Numbered from the stretch's first letter, positions 1 to 8,334 are shown. The stretch is DNA of 64,000 nucleotides from Pseudoalteromonas rubra (GCF_005887115.1 NZ_PNCJ01000034.1:1-64000), one strand, 5' to 3'. Numbers and translations: made by a program. The notes: generated by a model from the sequence alone, not told the origin.

Positions 1-62
1 GGAAACGAAATAGCGCCGATGATAGTGTGGGGTTTCCCATGTGAAAGTAGGACATTGCCAAG
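1..62 (+). rRNA. rrf: 5S ribosomal RNA, 3' part (cut by window edge)
   Basis: The first bases match the 3' half of the complete 5S gene at 107-224 almost base for base, with a single change in the late helix region (gacattgcc against gacatcgcc). The 5' half lies outside the window. It must be the first of two tandem 5S genes at the end of an rRNA operon. The end is approximate. Confidence 0.85.
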
Positions 63-106
63 CTCCTAATTTATTTAATAAAAAATAAAAACAAAATAGA
101 AAAGAT

Positions 107-224
107 TTTCCTGGTGAAAATAGCATTTTGGAACCACCTGATCCCATGCCGAACTCAGTAGTGAAACGAAATAGCGCCGATGATAGTGTGGGGTTTCCCA
201 TGTGAAAGTAGGACATCGCCAGGA
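107..224 (+). rRNA. rrf: 5S ribosomal RNA
   Basis: This is a full-length 5S rRNA of about 118 nt. The terminal helix forms between CCTGGTG near 110 and CGCCAGG near 217-223. The internal stretches gaaccacctgatcccatgcc and gaactcagtagtgaaacg are typical gammaproteobacterial 5S loops A to C. It follows another 5S copy by about 45 bp, as in operons ending in a duplicated 5S gene, and is followed by a terminator at 293. Ends are judged from helix pairing and may be off by one or two bases. Confidence 0.93.
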
Positions 225-292
225 CCTTATAAGTAGGTCGATGAAGGACATTCATCCATGAATCTCATCGACATTTGTACTTCCTGTACATC

Positions 293-325
293 AAAGCCCG
301 ATTCTAAAGAGTCGGGCTTTTTTTA
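293..325 (+). terminator. rho-independent terminator of the rRNA operon
   Basis: A perfect 9-bp stem (293-301 pairing with 312-320) encloses a 10-nt loop and is followed by a run of T. It lies about 70 bp after the second 5S gene and is the only terminator in the interval. Confidence 0.88.
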
Positions 326-390
326 TTTGGAGTAAAATACTTCCATGTAGTATCTCCCCTTCGCGCGTCCTTGCGCTCACTTCCTCGAAC

Positions 391-455
391 TGCGAAGCGT
401 TGCTTCGGTTTCTCTTCACCCTCGCGTTCATTGCGCTGCGAAGCGTTGCTTCGGT
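391..455. repeat. two direct copies of a 19-nt hairpin-forming repeat
   Basis: TGCGAAGCGTTGCTTCGGT occurs at 391-409 and again at 437-455. Each copy folds on itself (CGAAGC, loop GTT, GCTTCG). The surrounding sequence (about 357-470) is also loosely repeated, with cctcgcg/ttgcgct words. It lies between the rRNA terminator and the IS element. It resembles short palindromic intergenic repeats, but the family is not recognised. Confidence 0.6.
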
Positions 456-926
456 CACAATTCACCCTTGCGTAAAGTAATACCGTTTTGAATAATTAAC
501 TGGTCAGATTTATCCAGTCCCTAAAGCACAATGATTTCACCCTGTGTGCACATTAGATAAACGCATTCCATGCTTCGCTGACCTGATCCAGAATGTCATC
601 GTAGTTTGCAAAGGGTCTGTTTGATAACTTATGCTGTCTGAGCCAACTCCACACTTGTTCTATGGGGTTTAACTCTGGGGAATAAGGTGACAGCCTAATG
701 ATCACTACATTCTCCAAGCCTTTTACCAAACCATCTTTGAAGTGCCAGGCTGCACGGTCCATAACGACCACAGCCATTCTTGCTGATTGAGCCCTGTGTG
801 ATATTTGCCCCAGGAGAGAATACATGACTTCTTTATTCTCTACAGGTGAGATGAGGGCTTCTGTTTCGCCAGTCGTTGGACACACAGCACCAAATAGATA
901 GGCATATTCGAATTGTTGCTGCTTTA

Positions 927-1125
927 TACTAATTTCACTTAATACCTGTTCAATTTGACGGAGCAAATATGACGCTAACGGCGTTAAAAGTTTCTCATTT
1001 AGAACCTTTACCTGAGGGGTGAGTTCGCAAATTTTTGCCTGGTTATCGACTATATTTTCTCGCCTTACTCGCCTTACTCGCCTTACTCGCCTCAAAATAG
1101 AACACTTAACTAAGCAAATTGGTAT
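927..1125. mobile_element. MITE-like element inserted inside the IS630 transposase
   Basis: A 199-bp segment has inverted ends (about 927-951 and 1100-1125; reverse-strand form ATACCAATTT ... GTGTTC). It is flanked by TA on both sides (925-926 and 1126-1127) and has no ORF of its own. Its ends resemble those of the surrounding IS (shared ATACC, TTG, TAATT-like and TG..C positions), so it is probably a non-autonomous derivative moved by a related transposase. The net gain is 201 bp, which keeps the transposase reading frame open. The uninterrupted sequence is inferred, not seen. Confidence 0.7.
1059..1092. repeat. 9-bp tandem repeat, 3.8 copies, within the MITE
   Basis: The unit CTCGCCTTA is repeated head to tail with no mismatches. 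On the reverse strand it encodes repeated Val-Arg-Arg in the transposase frame. Confidence 0.9.
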
Positions 1126-1867
1126 TACAGCTTTTGGGCGTGAGCCTTTTTCAGCCCAAACCTTTGTGGTCGAAGTTTGCTGACCAAATCGTGCTTCATC
1201 CTGAAACCACACATCAATGCGTTTAGGAAGAAGATGTCCCGGGGTGTGAAGGATCGTTTCCAGCTCGAAGTTTTTTGAAAGCTGCTTGGTGAGCCTGGTT
1301 TCCTTTAGGGTGGATTGAGCGGCTGCTAATCCATGAGAAGTTTCGCCTTTTCAACAGTCTGTGAACAGCTGATAACTCGTACTCAATGTGAAAAGACTCA
1401 GATATACTGCTGAATATCTTCTAATGTTAGTCGACCACCTTCCGTGCGGTTTATAGAGTCGAGTACATATGCTTTAAGCTGCTTCAGCTGTGAATCATCC
1501 AGTTTGCAAGGGCGGCCCGAGCGAGGTAGCTCTTTCAAGCCTTTTAACCCATAGTCGAGATGGTCTTTCACCCATTTGTTCACGCTAGTACGACTGACCT
1601 TTAAGTATTCAGCAATCTGATAGCGAGATTTACCTTCAAAGAAATGATCCAGTGCGAGCATGCGCACTTTCTTTCTTGGATCTTTAGTTTGTTTGGAGAG
1701 CTTAATAAATTCAGAGGGCTGCAAAATCACTATCACATCGATGGAAATTGGATTTTGACATTAGGTCATAAAATTAATCAATTTGGTATTAGCTTTGAGA
1801 CGCTGAATCCTCCACCAGCTGTCTTTGCCTTTGTCGGCAATGCGGCAATTTTCCGCCATCAAAATAT

Positions 1868-1882
1868 TGGCCTTATTCTTGC
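1868..1882 (+). promoter_or_regulatory. sigma54 (RpoN) promoter of flgB
   Basis: TGGC and TTGC are spaced as a -24/-12 element, with GG at 1869-1870 and GC at 1881-1882. The expected transcription start is near 1894, leaving a leader of about 25 nt before flgB. GCGGCAATTTTCCGCC at about 1840-1856 upstream is a possible activator site. FlrC activation is inferred from the known Vibrio hierarchy. Confidence 0.75.
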
Positions 1883-1918
1883 TTTTATTCCACTAAGTCA
1901 AATTTTTGGAGTCGGGTT

Positions 1919-2329
1919 ATGGCAATTAGTTTTGATAAAGCATTGGGGGTTCATCCCCACACTATGCTGATCCGGTCTCAGCGTGCTGAAATTTTGGCAA
2001 GTAATATAGCCAATGCAGATACTCCTGGATACAAAGCTAAGGATATCGACTTCGGTCAGGCTTTTAAAGCGGCAAAATCGGCACAGCTAAGCGGCAATAA
2101 GATGGTGAGAACCAATGAGAAACACCTGAGTGGTGGGACTCAGTTAAATAATGGTATTGAACAATATCGTACGCCAAATCAAGCAGATACTGGCGATGGA
2201 AACTCTGTGGACATACAAGTGGAACGAAACTTGTATGTACAAAATGCATTAGAGTACCAAGCTAGTTTGAGTTTTTTATCTGGTAAATTTAAAGGGCTAA
2301 AGAAAGCCCTTAGTGGTCAAGGTGGGTAA
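1919..2329 (+). CDS. flgB: flagellar proximal rod protein FlgB
   Basis: FlgB is a proximal rod subunit linking the MS ring to the rest of the rod in the periplasm. The 136-residue length is normal. The N-terminus carries the rod/hook signature LASNIANADTPGYKAKDID (residues 22-40), and the C-terminus is amphipathic helix. There is no Sec signal, as expected for export through the flagellar type III apparatus. The ATG follows GGAG at a good distance. It is the first gene of the flgBCDE block and is preceded by its own sigma54 promoter. It lies next to an IS element and an rRNA operon, and no cheV/cheR/flgA genes lie upstream in this window. Confidence 0.96.
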   Translation: MAISFDKALGVHPHTMLIRSQRAEILASNIANADTPGYKAKDIDFGQAFKAAKSAQLSGNKMVRTNEKHLSGGTQLNNGIEQYRTPNQADTGDGNSVDIQVERNLYVQNALEYQASLSFLSGKFKGLKKALSGQGG

Positions 2330-2331
2330 TC

Positions 2332-2763
2332 ATGAGTTTATATAATGTTTTTGATATAGCGGGCTCAGGTATGAGCGCTCAGAATGTCCGTTTGAATACG
2401 ACTGCCAGTAATATTTCCAATGCAAACAGCATTAGCTCAAGTCAGGATAAGGTTTACAGAGCCAGGCACCCGGTGTTTGCTGCTGAGTTGAATAAAGCAG
2501 CGGCCGCTCATCCTAATACGATGGGGTCTTCGGTTGGTGTGAAAGTACTGGGGATTGTTGAAAGTGACAAACCACTACAGGTTGAATACAACCCTAACCA
2601 TCCGAGTGCTGACAAAGACGGGTACATCTATAAACCGAATGTGAATGTGGTTGAAGAGATGACAAATATGATCTCTGCATCGCGTTCGTACCAAACGAAT
2701 GTTCAGGTAGCGGATGCTGCTAAGCAGATGCTTAGTAAAACTTTGCAACTTGGTCAGCGCTAA
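2332..2763 (+). CDS. flgC: flagellar proximal rod protein FlgC
   Basis: FlgC is a rod protein that polymerises with FlgB and FlgF in the periplasmic rod. At 143 residues it has the family length. The N-terminal rod motif (GMSAQNVRLNTTASNISNAN, about 13-32) and the C-terminal flg_bbr signature (NVNVVEEMTNMISASRSYQTN, about 103-123) are both clear. It starts 2 nt after flgB with GGTGGG upstream, so it is cotranscribed and probably translationally coupled. Confidence 0.96.
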   Translation: MSLYNVFDIAGSGMSAQNVRLNTTASNISNANSISSSQDKVYRARHPVFAAELNKAAAAHPNTMGSSVGVKVLGIVESDKPLQVEYNPNHPSADKDGYIYKPNVNVVEEMTNMISASRSYQTNVQVADAAKQMLSKTLQLGQR

Positions 2764-2778
2764 GTGGGAGTATAGCCA

Positions 2779-3456
2779 ATGAGTAACGACGTCAATTCAG
2801 CAACCTCGACCTATGTCGATTCATTGCGTTGGCCAGATAGACAAGTGCCAACAGAAAAGAATGATGAGTTGAAGCAAGAGGATTTCTTTGCGTTATTGAC
2901 TCAGCAGTTGTCCTATCAGGATCCGAGTAAACCTGCGGACAATGATCAGATGATTGCGCAGATGACGAACTTCACGATGGCCGAGGGCATTTCGGACCTG
3001 AACTCAAAGTTCGAATCATTGGCTGATTCTATGACTTCTAATTCGGCGTTGCAGGCGTCTACCTTAATTGGCAAGAAGGCGCTGCTGGAGTCAGACACGA
3101 TTGAGCATGGTCCAGACATGCAAGCTCGAGGATCAATCATTGTGTCAGAGCCGGTGGAAAAACTGACGGTAAGTGTTCTCAATGATAAAAACGAGCTGGT
3201 CAGAACCATTGATATGAAAGACCAGCAACCCGGTGCGGTGCGGTTTGAATGGGATGGTAAAAACAAAGAGGGCGAGATGCTTCCGCCTGGTGATTACACA
3301 ATAAAAGCTGAAGGTTCAGTAAATGGCAAGTTTACAGCCTTGCCTACGGCGACCTTCAGAAACATAGAGAGCGTCAACGTCAATGGTGCTAGCGGCATCG
3401 TTATCAATACTAAAGCAGGTGCCGTGCGACTAACTGACGTCGCAGAATTGGCCTAA
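2779..3456 (+). CDS. flgD: flagellar hook capping protein FlgD
   Basis: FlgD caps the growing hook and lets FlgE subunits polymerise, then is displaced. The 225-residue protein has the conserved N-terminal export/cap region (LKQEDFFALLTQQLSYQDPSKPADN, about 30-54, then QMTNFTMAEGI). The C-terminal part contains the Fn3/Tudor-like FlgD segment with WDGKNKEGEMLPPGDYTIKAEG near 155-180. It sits 15 nt after flgC behind GGGAG. Confidence 0.95.
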   Translation: MSNDVNSATSTYVDSLRWPDRQVPTEKNDELKQEDFFALLTQQLSYQDPSKPADNDQMIAQMTNFTMAEGISDLNSKFESLADSMTSNSALQASTLIGKKALLESDTIEHGPDMQARGSIIVSEPVEKLTVSVLNDKNELVRTIDMKDQQPGAVRFEWDGKNKEGEMLPPGDYTIKAEGSVNGKFTALPTATFRNIESVNVNGASGIVINTKAGAVRLTDVAELA

Positions 3457-3493
3457 TTAACAAGATTTAACCTTAATCGCAAGAGGTGAGAGT

Positions 3494-4837
3494 ATGAGTT
3501 TCAATATTGCATTAACAGGTTTAGCTGCGGCTCAGAAAGACCTGGACACGACAGCTAACAACATTGCCAACGTGAATACGACAGGCTTTAAGGAATCACG
3601 TGCTGAGTTCGCATCCGTCTATGCATCTTCGGTATTCAGTGCAGGTAAGACAAAAAATGGTGATGGTGTTCAAACCACTATGGTTGCACAGCAGTTCCAC
3701 CAGGGATCTCTGAACTTTACTCAGAACTCGCTGGATCTGGCGATTACGGGCGAGGGCTACTTCGCAATGAGTGAAGAGTTGGGTTCTCAAGACTTTACTT
3801 ACAGCCGTGCGGGTGCATTTAAACTCAATAAAGACAACTTTATTGTTGATGCCCAGGGCAACTTCCTGCAAGGTTTCCCTGTTGACCCAAGTACAGGTGA
3901 TACGACATCGGTCAGTTTGAGTACATCTGCTGCATTACAGATCCCAGATGCATCAGGTTCTCCTCGTGCAACAACAAACGTTTACACCTCATTTAACCTG
4001 GATTCAAGAGTGACAGCGCCGACATTGGCATTTGATCCAACGGTAAGTGCTTCTTATAACAGTTCAACGTCTACAACGATTTATGACAGTTTAGGTGAGC
4101 CGCATACTCTCCAGATGTACTTTGTTAAAGAAGACCCTGCGACAAACCCAAATCAGTGGCAGGTTTACGCAACGCTGGGTGGGCAGTTAGTCGGCCCTGC
4201 GGGTGACGGCAGTGTAGCTGGACCAATTACCGAGTTTGAATTTGATTCTAATGGTAACCCAGCTTCAACAGGTGATCCTGGAGTGCCTGTCTCTGGCCCA
4301 ACTTTTGACCCGTTTAACATTCCTGCGGGTGCAGGCGCTGGTTTGTCAACATTATTGACCAATGGTGCAACTTTTCCGAGCAATATCCAGATGAACTGGC
4401 GTGATGAGGCAAATACTAAGCCACCGACACAGTTCGCAAGCCGCTTTGAAGTAAAAGCACTTGAGCAAGATGGCGCTACAACAGGTCGACTTGCAGGTAT
4501 TGATATTGGTTCCGATGGTAAAATAGTGGCATCTTACAGTAATGGTGACTCTACTTATCTGGGCCAGGTTGCAATGGTTCGCTTCTCAAACTCGCAAGGC
4601 TTGCAGCAGGTAGGTAACACTGGATGGAAAAAGAGTTTAACATCAGGTGAACCTATCGCGGGTGAACCTGGTTCAGGTACGTTGGGGACCATCAACTCGT
4701 CAGCGCTAGAGCAGTCTAATGTAAACCTGACGAACGAGTTGGTTGACCTTATCAGTGCACAGCGAAACTTCCAGGCAAACTCTCGGGCTCTGGAAGTGAA
4801 CTCAACACTTCAGCAGAACATTCTGCAGATCCGATAA
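3494..4837 (+). CDS. flgE: flagellar hook protein FlgE
   Basis: FlgE builds the hook outside the cell, the universal joint between rod and filament. The 447 residues include the N-terminal flg_bbr_rod motif (ALTGLAAAQKDLDTTANNIANVNT), the FlgE D1/D2 region, and the C-terminal signature NVNLTNELVDLISAQRNFQANSRALEVNSTLQQNILQIR. The length is that of short-hook marine proteobacteria. RBS GAGGTGAGAG precedes the ATG. It is the last gene of the first block and is followed by a terminator. Confidence 0.96.
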   Translation: MSFNIALTGLAAAQKDLDTTANNIANVNTTGFKESRAEFASVYASSVFSAGKTKNGDGVQTTMVAQQFHQGSLNFTQNSLDLAITGEGYFAMSEELGSQDFTYSRAGAFKLNKDNFIVDAQGNFLQGFPVDPSTGDTTSVSLSTSAALQIPDASGSPRATTNVYTSFNLDSRVTAPTLAFDPTVSASYNSSTSTTIYDSLGEPHTLQMYFVKEDPATNPNQWQVYATLGGQLVGPAGDGSVAGPITEFEFDSNGNPASTGDPGVPVSGPTFDPFNIPAGAGAGLSTLLTNGATFPSNIQMNWRDEANTKPPTQFASRFEVKALEQDGATTGRLAGIDIGSDGKIVASYSNGDSTYLGQVAMVRFSNSQGLQQVGNTGWKKSLTSGEPIAGEPGSGTLGTINSSALEQSNVNLTNELVDLISAQRNFQANSRALEVNSTLQQNILQIR

Positions 4838-4855
4838 TCACTTTCATCACCTCTC

Positions 4856-4882
4856 AAGGCCGCTCAATGCGGCCTTTTCATT
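4856..4882 (+). terminator. terminator after flgE
   Basis: The stem AAGGCCGC (4856-4863) pairs with GCGGCCTT (4869-4876) around a 5-nt loop and is followed by a T-rich tract. It separates flgBCDE from flgFGHI. Confidence 0.85.
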
Positions 4883-4898
4883 TTCTTGACGATCATCT

Positions 4899-4913
4899 TG
4901 GCATCTATATTGC
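4899..4913 (+). promoter_or_regulatory. sigma54 promoter of flgF
   Basis: TGGCATCTATATTGC matches the RpoN -24/-12 consensus with exact GG/GC spacing. It lies just after the flgE terminator and 38 bp upstream of the flgF start, so it would restart transcription for flgFGHI. Confidence 0.75.
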
Positions 4914-4951
4914 TTTATTCAGTATAGATTGAACAATTTTAGGTCGTTCCC

Positions 4952-5716
4952 ATGGATAAAATGCTGTATGTCGCTATGTCGGGTGCCAAACAAAATCTTG
5001 TTGGTGTCGGGCTTAAAGCGAACAACCTGGCCAACGCCAATACCACCGGATTTAAGGCTGACTTTGCACAGGCCCGCTCTATGCAGGCTTTTGGTGAAGG
5101 GCTGCCTACCCGCGTATTTGCTATGCAGGAGCGTCCGGGGACCATGATGACGGGCGGGGCTATCACTGAAACGGGACGTGATCTTGATATTGCGGTTGAT
5201 GAAAAGTCCTGGATTAGTGTAGTGGATGCCGCGGGTGAAGAAGCTTATACCAAAGTTGGCACGTTGAACATCACCGCTGATGGTGCATTGGTCACCAGTC
5301 ACGGTCGTCAAATTATTGGCGAAGGCGGACCGATTATTTTACCTTTGCCGGTAGAAAAGGTGGTGTTCAGTGACGATGGCTCCATTCAGGTTCGACCCCA
5401 GGGGGCACCAGCCAACTTTTTGGAAGTCGTCGACCGATTGAAGATTATTAGCGCAGACAACAGCAAACTTGAAAAAGGGAATGACGGTTTGTTCAGACCA
5501 AAAGAAGAGCTACTAGAAGATGGGGTGTGTGGATTTTGTGAAATTTCCCCTACCGCCAAGGTTATGAGTGGCTATCTGGAAATGTCTAATGTAAACCCAG
5601 TTCATGAGATGGTAGACATGGTGAACCTTCAGCGTCAGTTTGAAATGCAGATGAAACTGATGAAAACAGCTGAAGAAATTGATGAGCGACACACTTCGCT
5701 CCTGCGTATCGTTTAA
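4952..5716 (+). CDS. flgF: flagellar basal-body rod protein FlgF
   Basis: FlgF is a rod protein at the junction of proximal and distal rod. The 254-residue protein starts MDKMLYVAMSGAKQ, a typical FlgF N-terminus, with rod motif LKANNLANANTTGFKADFAQ at 22-41. It ends with the rod C-terminal signature MSNVNPVHEMVDMVNLQRQFEMQMK. It is distinguished from FlgG by the N-terminus and by following FlgE. The first gene of the second block, it is followed 18 nt later by flgG. Confidence 0.96.
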   Translation: MDKMLYVAMSGAKQNLVGVGLKANNLANANTTGFKADFAQARSMQAFGEGLPTRVFAMQERPGTMMTGGAITETGRDLDIAVDEKSWISVVDAAGEEAYTKVGTLNITADGALVTSHGRQIIGEGGPIILPLPVEKVVFSDDGSIQVRPQGAPANFLEVVDRLKIISADNSKLEKGNDGLFRPKEELLEDGVCGFCEISPTAKVMSGYLEMSNVNPVHEMVDMVNLQRQFEMQMKLMKTAEEIDERHTSLLRIV

Positions 5717-5734
5717 GAGAGTGAGGTAAAAATT

Positions 5735-6523
5735 ATGAACCCAGCATTATGGATCAGCAAAACCGGCTTAGATGCCCAGCAGACTGATATATCAGTTATT
5801 TCAAATAACCTGGCGAATGCCAGTACGGTTGGCTATAAAAAGAGCCGTGCGATATTTGAAGACTTACTCTATCAGAATATTAACCAACCAGGTGGACGCT
5901 CCTCTCAGGATACCGAACTGCCATCAGGTTTGATGCTAGGTGCCGGTGCCAAAGTGGTGGCAAACCAAAAAAACTTTTCGCAAGGTAATATGCTGAGCAC
6001 AGAGAACTCACTGGACTGGATGGTTCAGGGACCGGGATTCTTTGAAATTCAGATGCCTGACGGCACCATCGCATACACGCGTAATGGTCAGTTCACCACA
6101 GATGAAGAAGGCCGTATTGTGACTTCTGGTGCAGGTTTCCCGTTACAGCCGGAAATGAATGTGCCTGATAATGCCAATTCCATCACCATCTCTCAAGATG
6201 GTGAAGTGTCCGTCAGTATTCAAGGTGAAGCCGCCAATACGGTCATAGGTCAGCTGGTTATCAGCGACTTTATTAACCCGTCTGGCCTTGAGCCGATTGG
6301 CCAAAACCTTTACACCGAAACGGCGGTTAGTGGCGCGCCGGTACAAGGCAACCCTGGCGTTGAAGGGCTTGGCTCTATTGTGCAGGGGGCACTGGAAACA
6401 TCTAACGTTAACGTAACTGAAGAGCTGGTCAATCTGATAGAAACACAACGAGTTTATGAAATGAACTCTAAAGTGATCAAGTCAGTCGACGAGATGCTTA
6501 GTTACATTAATCAACAGCTTTAA
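5735..6523 (+). CDS. flgG: flagellar distal rod protein FlgG
   Basis: FlgG forms the distal rod that crosses the P and L rings. At 262 residues it has the family length and starts MNPALWISKTGLDAQQ. It has the rod motif VISNNLANASTVGYKKSRAIFEDLLYQ (21-47) and C-terminus TSNVNVTEELVNLIETQRVYEMNSKVI. The RBS is GTGAGG. Downstream flgH begins 15 nt after its stop. Confidence 0.96.
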   Translation: MNPALWISKTGLDAQQTDISVISNNLANASTVGYKKSRAIFEDLLYQNINQPGGRSSQDTELPSGLMLGAGAKVVANQKNFSQGNMLSTENSLDWMVQGPGFFEIQMPDGTIAYTRNGQFTTDEEGRIVTSGAGFPLQPEMNVPDNANSITISQDGEVSVSIQGEAANTVIGQLVISDFINPSGLEPIGQNLYTETAVSGAPVQGNPGVEGLGSIVQGALETSNVNVTEELVNLIETQRVYEMNSKVIKSVDEMLSYINQQL

Positions 6524-6538
6524 TTGATTGGGGGTAGT

Positions 6539-7228
6539 ATGGACAAGTTACGTACACTTGGCCTGATAGCGGCAGGCTGTATAGCACTGAGTGGTTGTAC
6601 AACAACGCAAAATAAAGATGTTAAGCGGGACGATCCTTACTACGCGCCCATGTACCCAGAAGCTGAAGCGGCGCCAGTCGTACCAACAGGTTCACTGTTC
6701 AATGCTTATGCCAACGATCTGTACTCTGATAAAAAGGCGCTTCGTACCGGAGACATCATCACGGTGGTATTGCGAGAGTCAACCCAGGCTTCGAAAGCGG
6801 CGAACTCTAAATTGGATAAAGACAGCGAAGTCGATATCGATCCTATACTGGGGTTAGGAGGCGCAGCAGTCAATTGGGGAAGCAAAAGTATCCAGTTAGA
6901 TGCTGGCTCAAACTCATCTTTTCAGGGCGACGCGCAGGCTAACCAGTCAAATAGTCTGATTGGTAATATTTCTGTCAATGTGATGCGGGTTCTGCCCAAT
7001 GGTAACTTAGTGATCCGAGGCGAAAAGTGGCTGACTCTAAATACAGGTGAGGAATTTATCCGCCTTGAAGGCCTGGTCAGGCCGCAAGATGTGAATGCTG
7101 ATAATACGGTGGAATCAAACCGTATAGCGAATGCGCGCATTCAGTATTCCGGAAAAGGCGATACCCAGGAAGTACAAAGTGCTGGCTGGCTGACTAAATT
7201 CTTCATGAGTGCCATCATGCCATTTTGA
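6539..7228 (+). CDS. flgH: flagellar L-ring lipoprotein FlgH
   Basis: FlgH forms the L ring in the outer membrane, a bushing for the rod. The start is taken at ATG 6539, which sits behind GGGGGT, rather than a TTG at 6524 that directly abuts the flgG stop. The 229-residue product starts with a lipoprotein signal and lipobox LSGC (about residues 16-19 of the mature call). Family motifs follow: SLFNAYANDLYSDKKALRTGDIITVVL, VNVMRVLPNGNLVIRGEK, and a C-terminal SNRIANARIQYSGKG. Confidence 0.95.
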   Translation: MDKLRTLGLIAAGCIALSGCTTTQNKDVKRDDPYYAPMYPEAEAAPVVPTGSLFNAYANDLYSDKKALRTGDIITVVLRESTQASKAANSKLDKDSEVDIDPILGLGGAAVNWGSKSIQLDAGSNSSFQGDAQANQSNSLIGNISVNVMRVLPNGNLVIRGEKWLTLNTGEEFIRLEGLVRPQDVNADNTVESNRIANARIQYSGKGDTQEVQSAGWLTKFFMSAIMPF

Positions 7229-7239
7229 GGTAAAAGACG

Positions 7240-8334
7240 ATGAGATTATTCAACATGCTTGTGCTGGCCGTATCACTAGTTACAAGTCAGTTTGTCCATG
7301 CAGAGCGGATCAAAGATGTGACTATGGTTGAGGGCGTACGTTCAAACCAGTTAGTTGGCTATGGTCTGGTCGTGGGTCTGCCGGGTACAGGCGAACAAAC
7401 GCGCTTTACCGAACAAAGCTTTAAAGGCATGCTGAACAGCTTTGGCATTACTATGCCTGCCAACCTCAAGCCTAAAATTAAAAATGTCGCGGCAGTCGCT
7501 GTCCATGCTGAGTTGCCCGCGTTTGTAAAGCCTGGTCAAACAATTGACGTGACTGTGTCTTCCATAGGTAGTGCAGGGAGTTTGCGTGGCGGAACACTGT
7601 TACAGACTTTTCTTAAAGGGGTTGATGGTAATGTCTATGCCATTGCTCAGGGTAGTATGATTGTAGGTGGCTTGGGTGCAGAAGGGTTAGACGGGAGCCG
7701 CGTGGTTATTAATACGCCGACAGTAGGACGAATTCCAAATGGTGGCACCGTTGAGCGTGCAGTCAGAAGTCCGTTTACGCAGGGCGACCACATCACTTTT
7801 AACCTAAACCGCCCAGATTTCACGACAGCGAAACGTCTGGCGGATACCATTAATGATCTGGTTGGCCCGCAAAGTGCGCAGGCTATGGATGCGGCATCTG
7901 TACGGGTTATAGCACCGCGTGATCCATCACAGCGTGTTGCTTATTTATCGACCCTGGAGAATTTAGAGTTCACCCCGGCAGATACCTCTGCCAAGATTAT
8001 CGTTAACTCGCGTACTGGTACTATCGTCATCGGTAAAGAAGTGAAACTACAGCCAGCGGCAATCACTCATGGCGGCTTGACCGTGACCATTGCAGAGCAG
8101 GTGAACGTATCTCAGCCACAGCCTTTGTCTGAGGGAGAAACGGTTGTTACGCGTCAAAGCATTGTCGATGTTGACCAAGATGATTCTCGTGCCTTCGTGT
8201 TTGACCCCGGTTCAAGCCTGGATGATTTGGTGCGAGCTATCAATGCAGTAGGCGCTGCGCCCGGCGATTTGATGGCGATACTGGAAGCGCTAAAAGAAGC
8301 TGGTGCAATACATGGTCAATTAGTCGTCATTTAA
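7240..8334 (+). CDS. flgI: flagellar P-ring protein FlgI
   Basis: FlgI assembles the periplasmic P ring around the rod. The 364-residue precursor has a Sec signal peptide ending near FVHA-ER (about residue 21). The conserved start of the mature protein follows (RIKDVTMVEGVRSNQLVGYGLVVGLPGTG). The C-terminus has the family SLDDLVRAINAVGAAPGDLMAILEALKEAGA. The RBS is TGAGG. It is the last gene of the second block and a terminator follows 25 bp after the stop. Confidence 0.96.
   Translation: MRLFNMLVLAVSLVTSQFVHAERIKDVTMVEGVRSNQLVGYGLVVGLPGTGEQTRFTEQSFKGMLNSFGITMPANLKPKIKNVAAVAVHAELPAFVKPGQTIDVTVSSIGSAGSLRGGTLLQTFLKGVDGNVYAIAQGSMIVGGLGAEGLDGSRVVINTPTVGRIPNGGTVERAVRSPFTQGDHITFNLNRPDFTTAKRLADTINDLVGPQSAQAMDAASVRVIAPRDPSQRVAYLSTLENLEFTPADTSAKIIVNSRTGTIVIGKEVKLQPAAITHGGLTVTIAEQVNVSQPQPLSEGETVVTRQSIVDVDQDDSRAFVFDPGSSLDDLVRAINAVGAAPGDLMAILEALKEAGAIHGQLVVI

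Larger units (their letters stand above)
553..1736 (-). pseudogene. IS630-family transposase, frameshifted and interrupted
   Basis: The N-terminal part (1736 down to a TGA at 1398-1400) is a helix-turn-helix domain with motifs KSRYQIAEYLKVS and VNKWVKDH. The middle part continues in a second frame (GAG at 1399 onward, reading ESFHIEYELSAVHRLLKRR) to a stop near 1226. The C-terminal part continues in a third frame and holds the DDE core: DVWFQDEARFG, VVMDRAAWH and SPYSPELNPIEQVW. Two frameshifts in the same direction therefore separate the parts. The core is also split by about 67 extra in-frame codons between RPKAV and KQQQFEYAYLFG, encoded by the insertion at 927-1125. The gene is most likely inactive unless recoding occurs. 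Confidence 0.85.
480..1789 (-). mobile_element. IS630-family insertion sequence, degenerate, about 1.31 kb
   Basis: The element is bounded by imperfect inverted repeats of about 26 bp: 480-505 starts ATACC and ends TGGTC, and 1764-1789 read on the reverse strand starts ATACC and ends ATGACC. Dinucleotide TA lies directly outside both ends (478-479 and 1790-1791), which is the target duplication expected for IS630/Tc1-mariner elements. It encloses a reverse-strand transposase broken by two frameshifts and enlarged by a 199-bp insertion at 927-1125. Without that insertion it would be about 1.1 kb, normal for the family. Its right end lies about 80 bp upstream of the flgB promoter. Confidence 0.82.

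Noticed and set aside
1059..1092. Tandem repeats as a CRISPR array
   Set aside because: Units are 9 bp without spacers; a simple tandem repeat.
1644..1970. Forward reading frame of 108 codons covering the IS end and the flgB start
   Set aside because: It crosses the IS border and the flgB promoter, overlaps flgB in another frame, and has no protein-like features.
6524..6538. TTG start for FlgH directly after the flgG stop
   Set aside because: The ATG at 6539 has a better-placed RBS and gives a standard lipoprotein signal.
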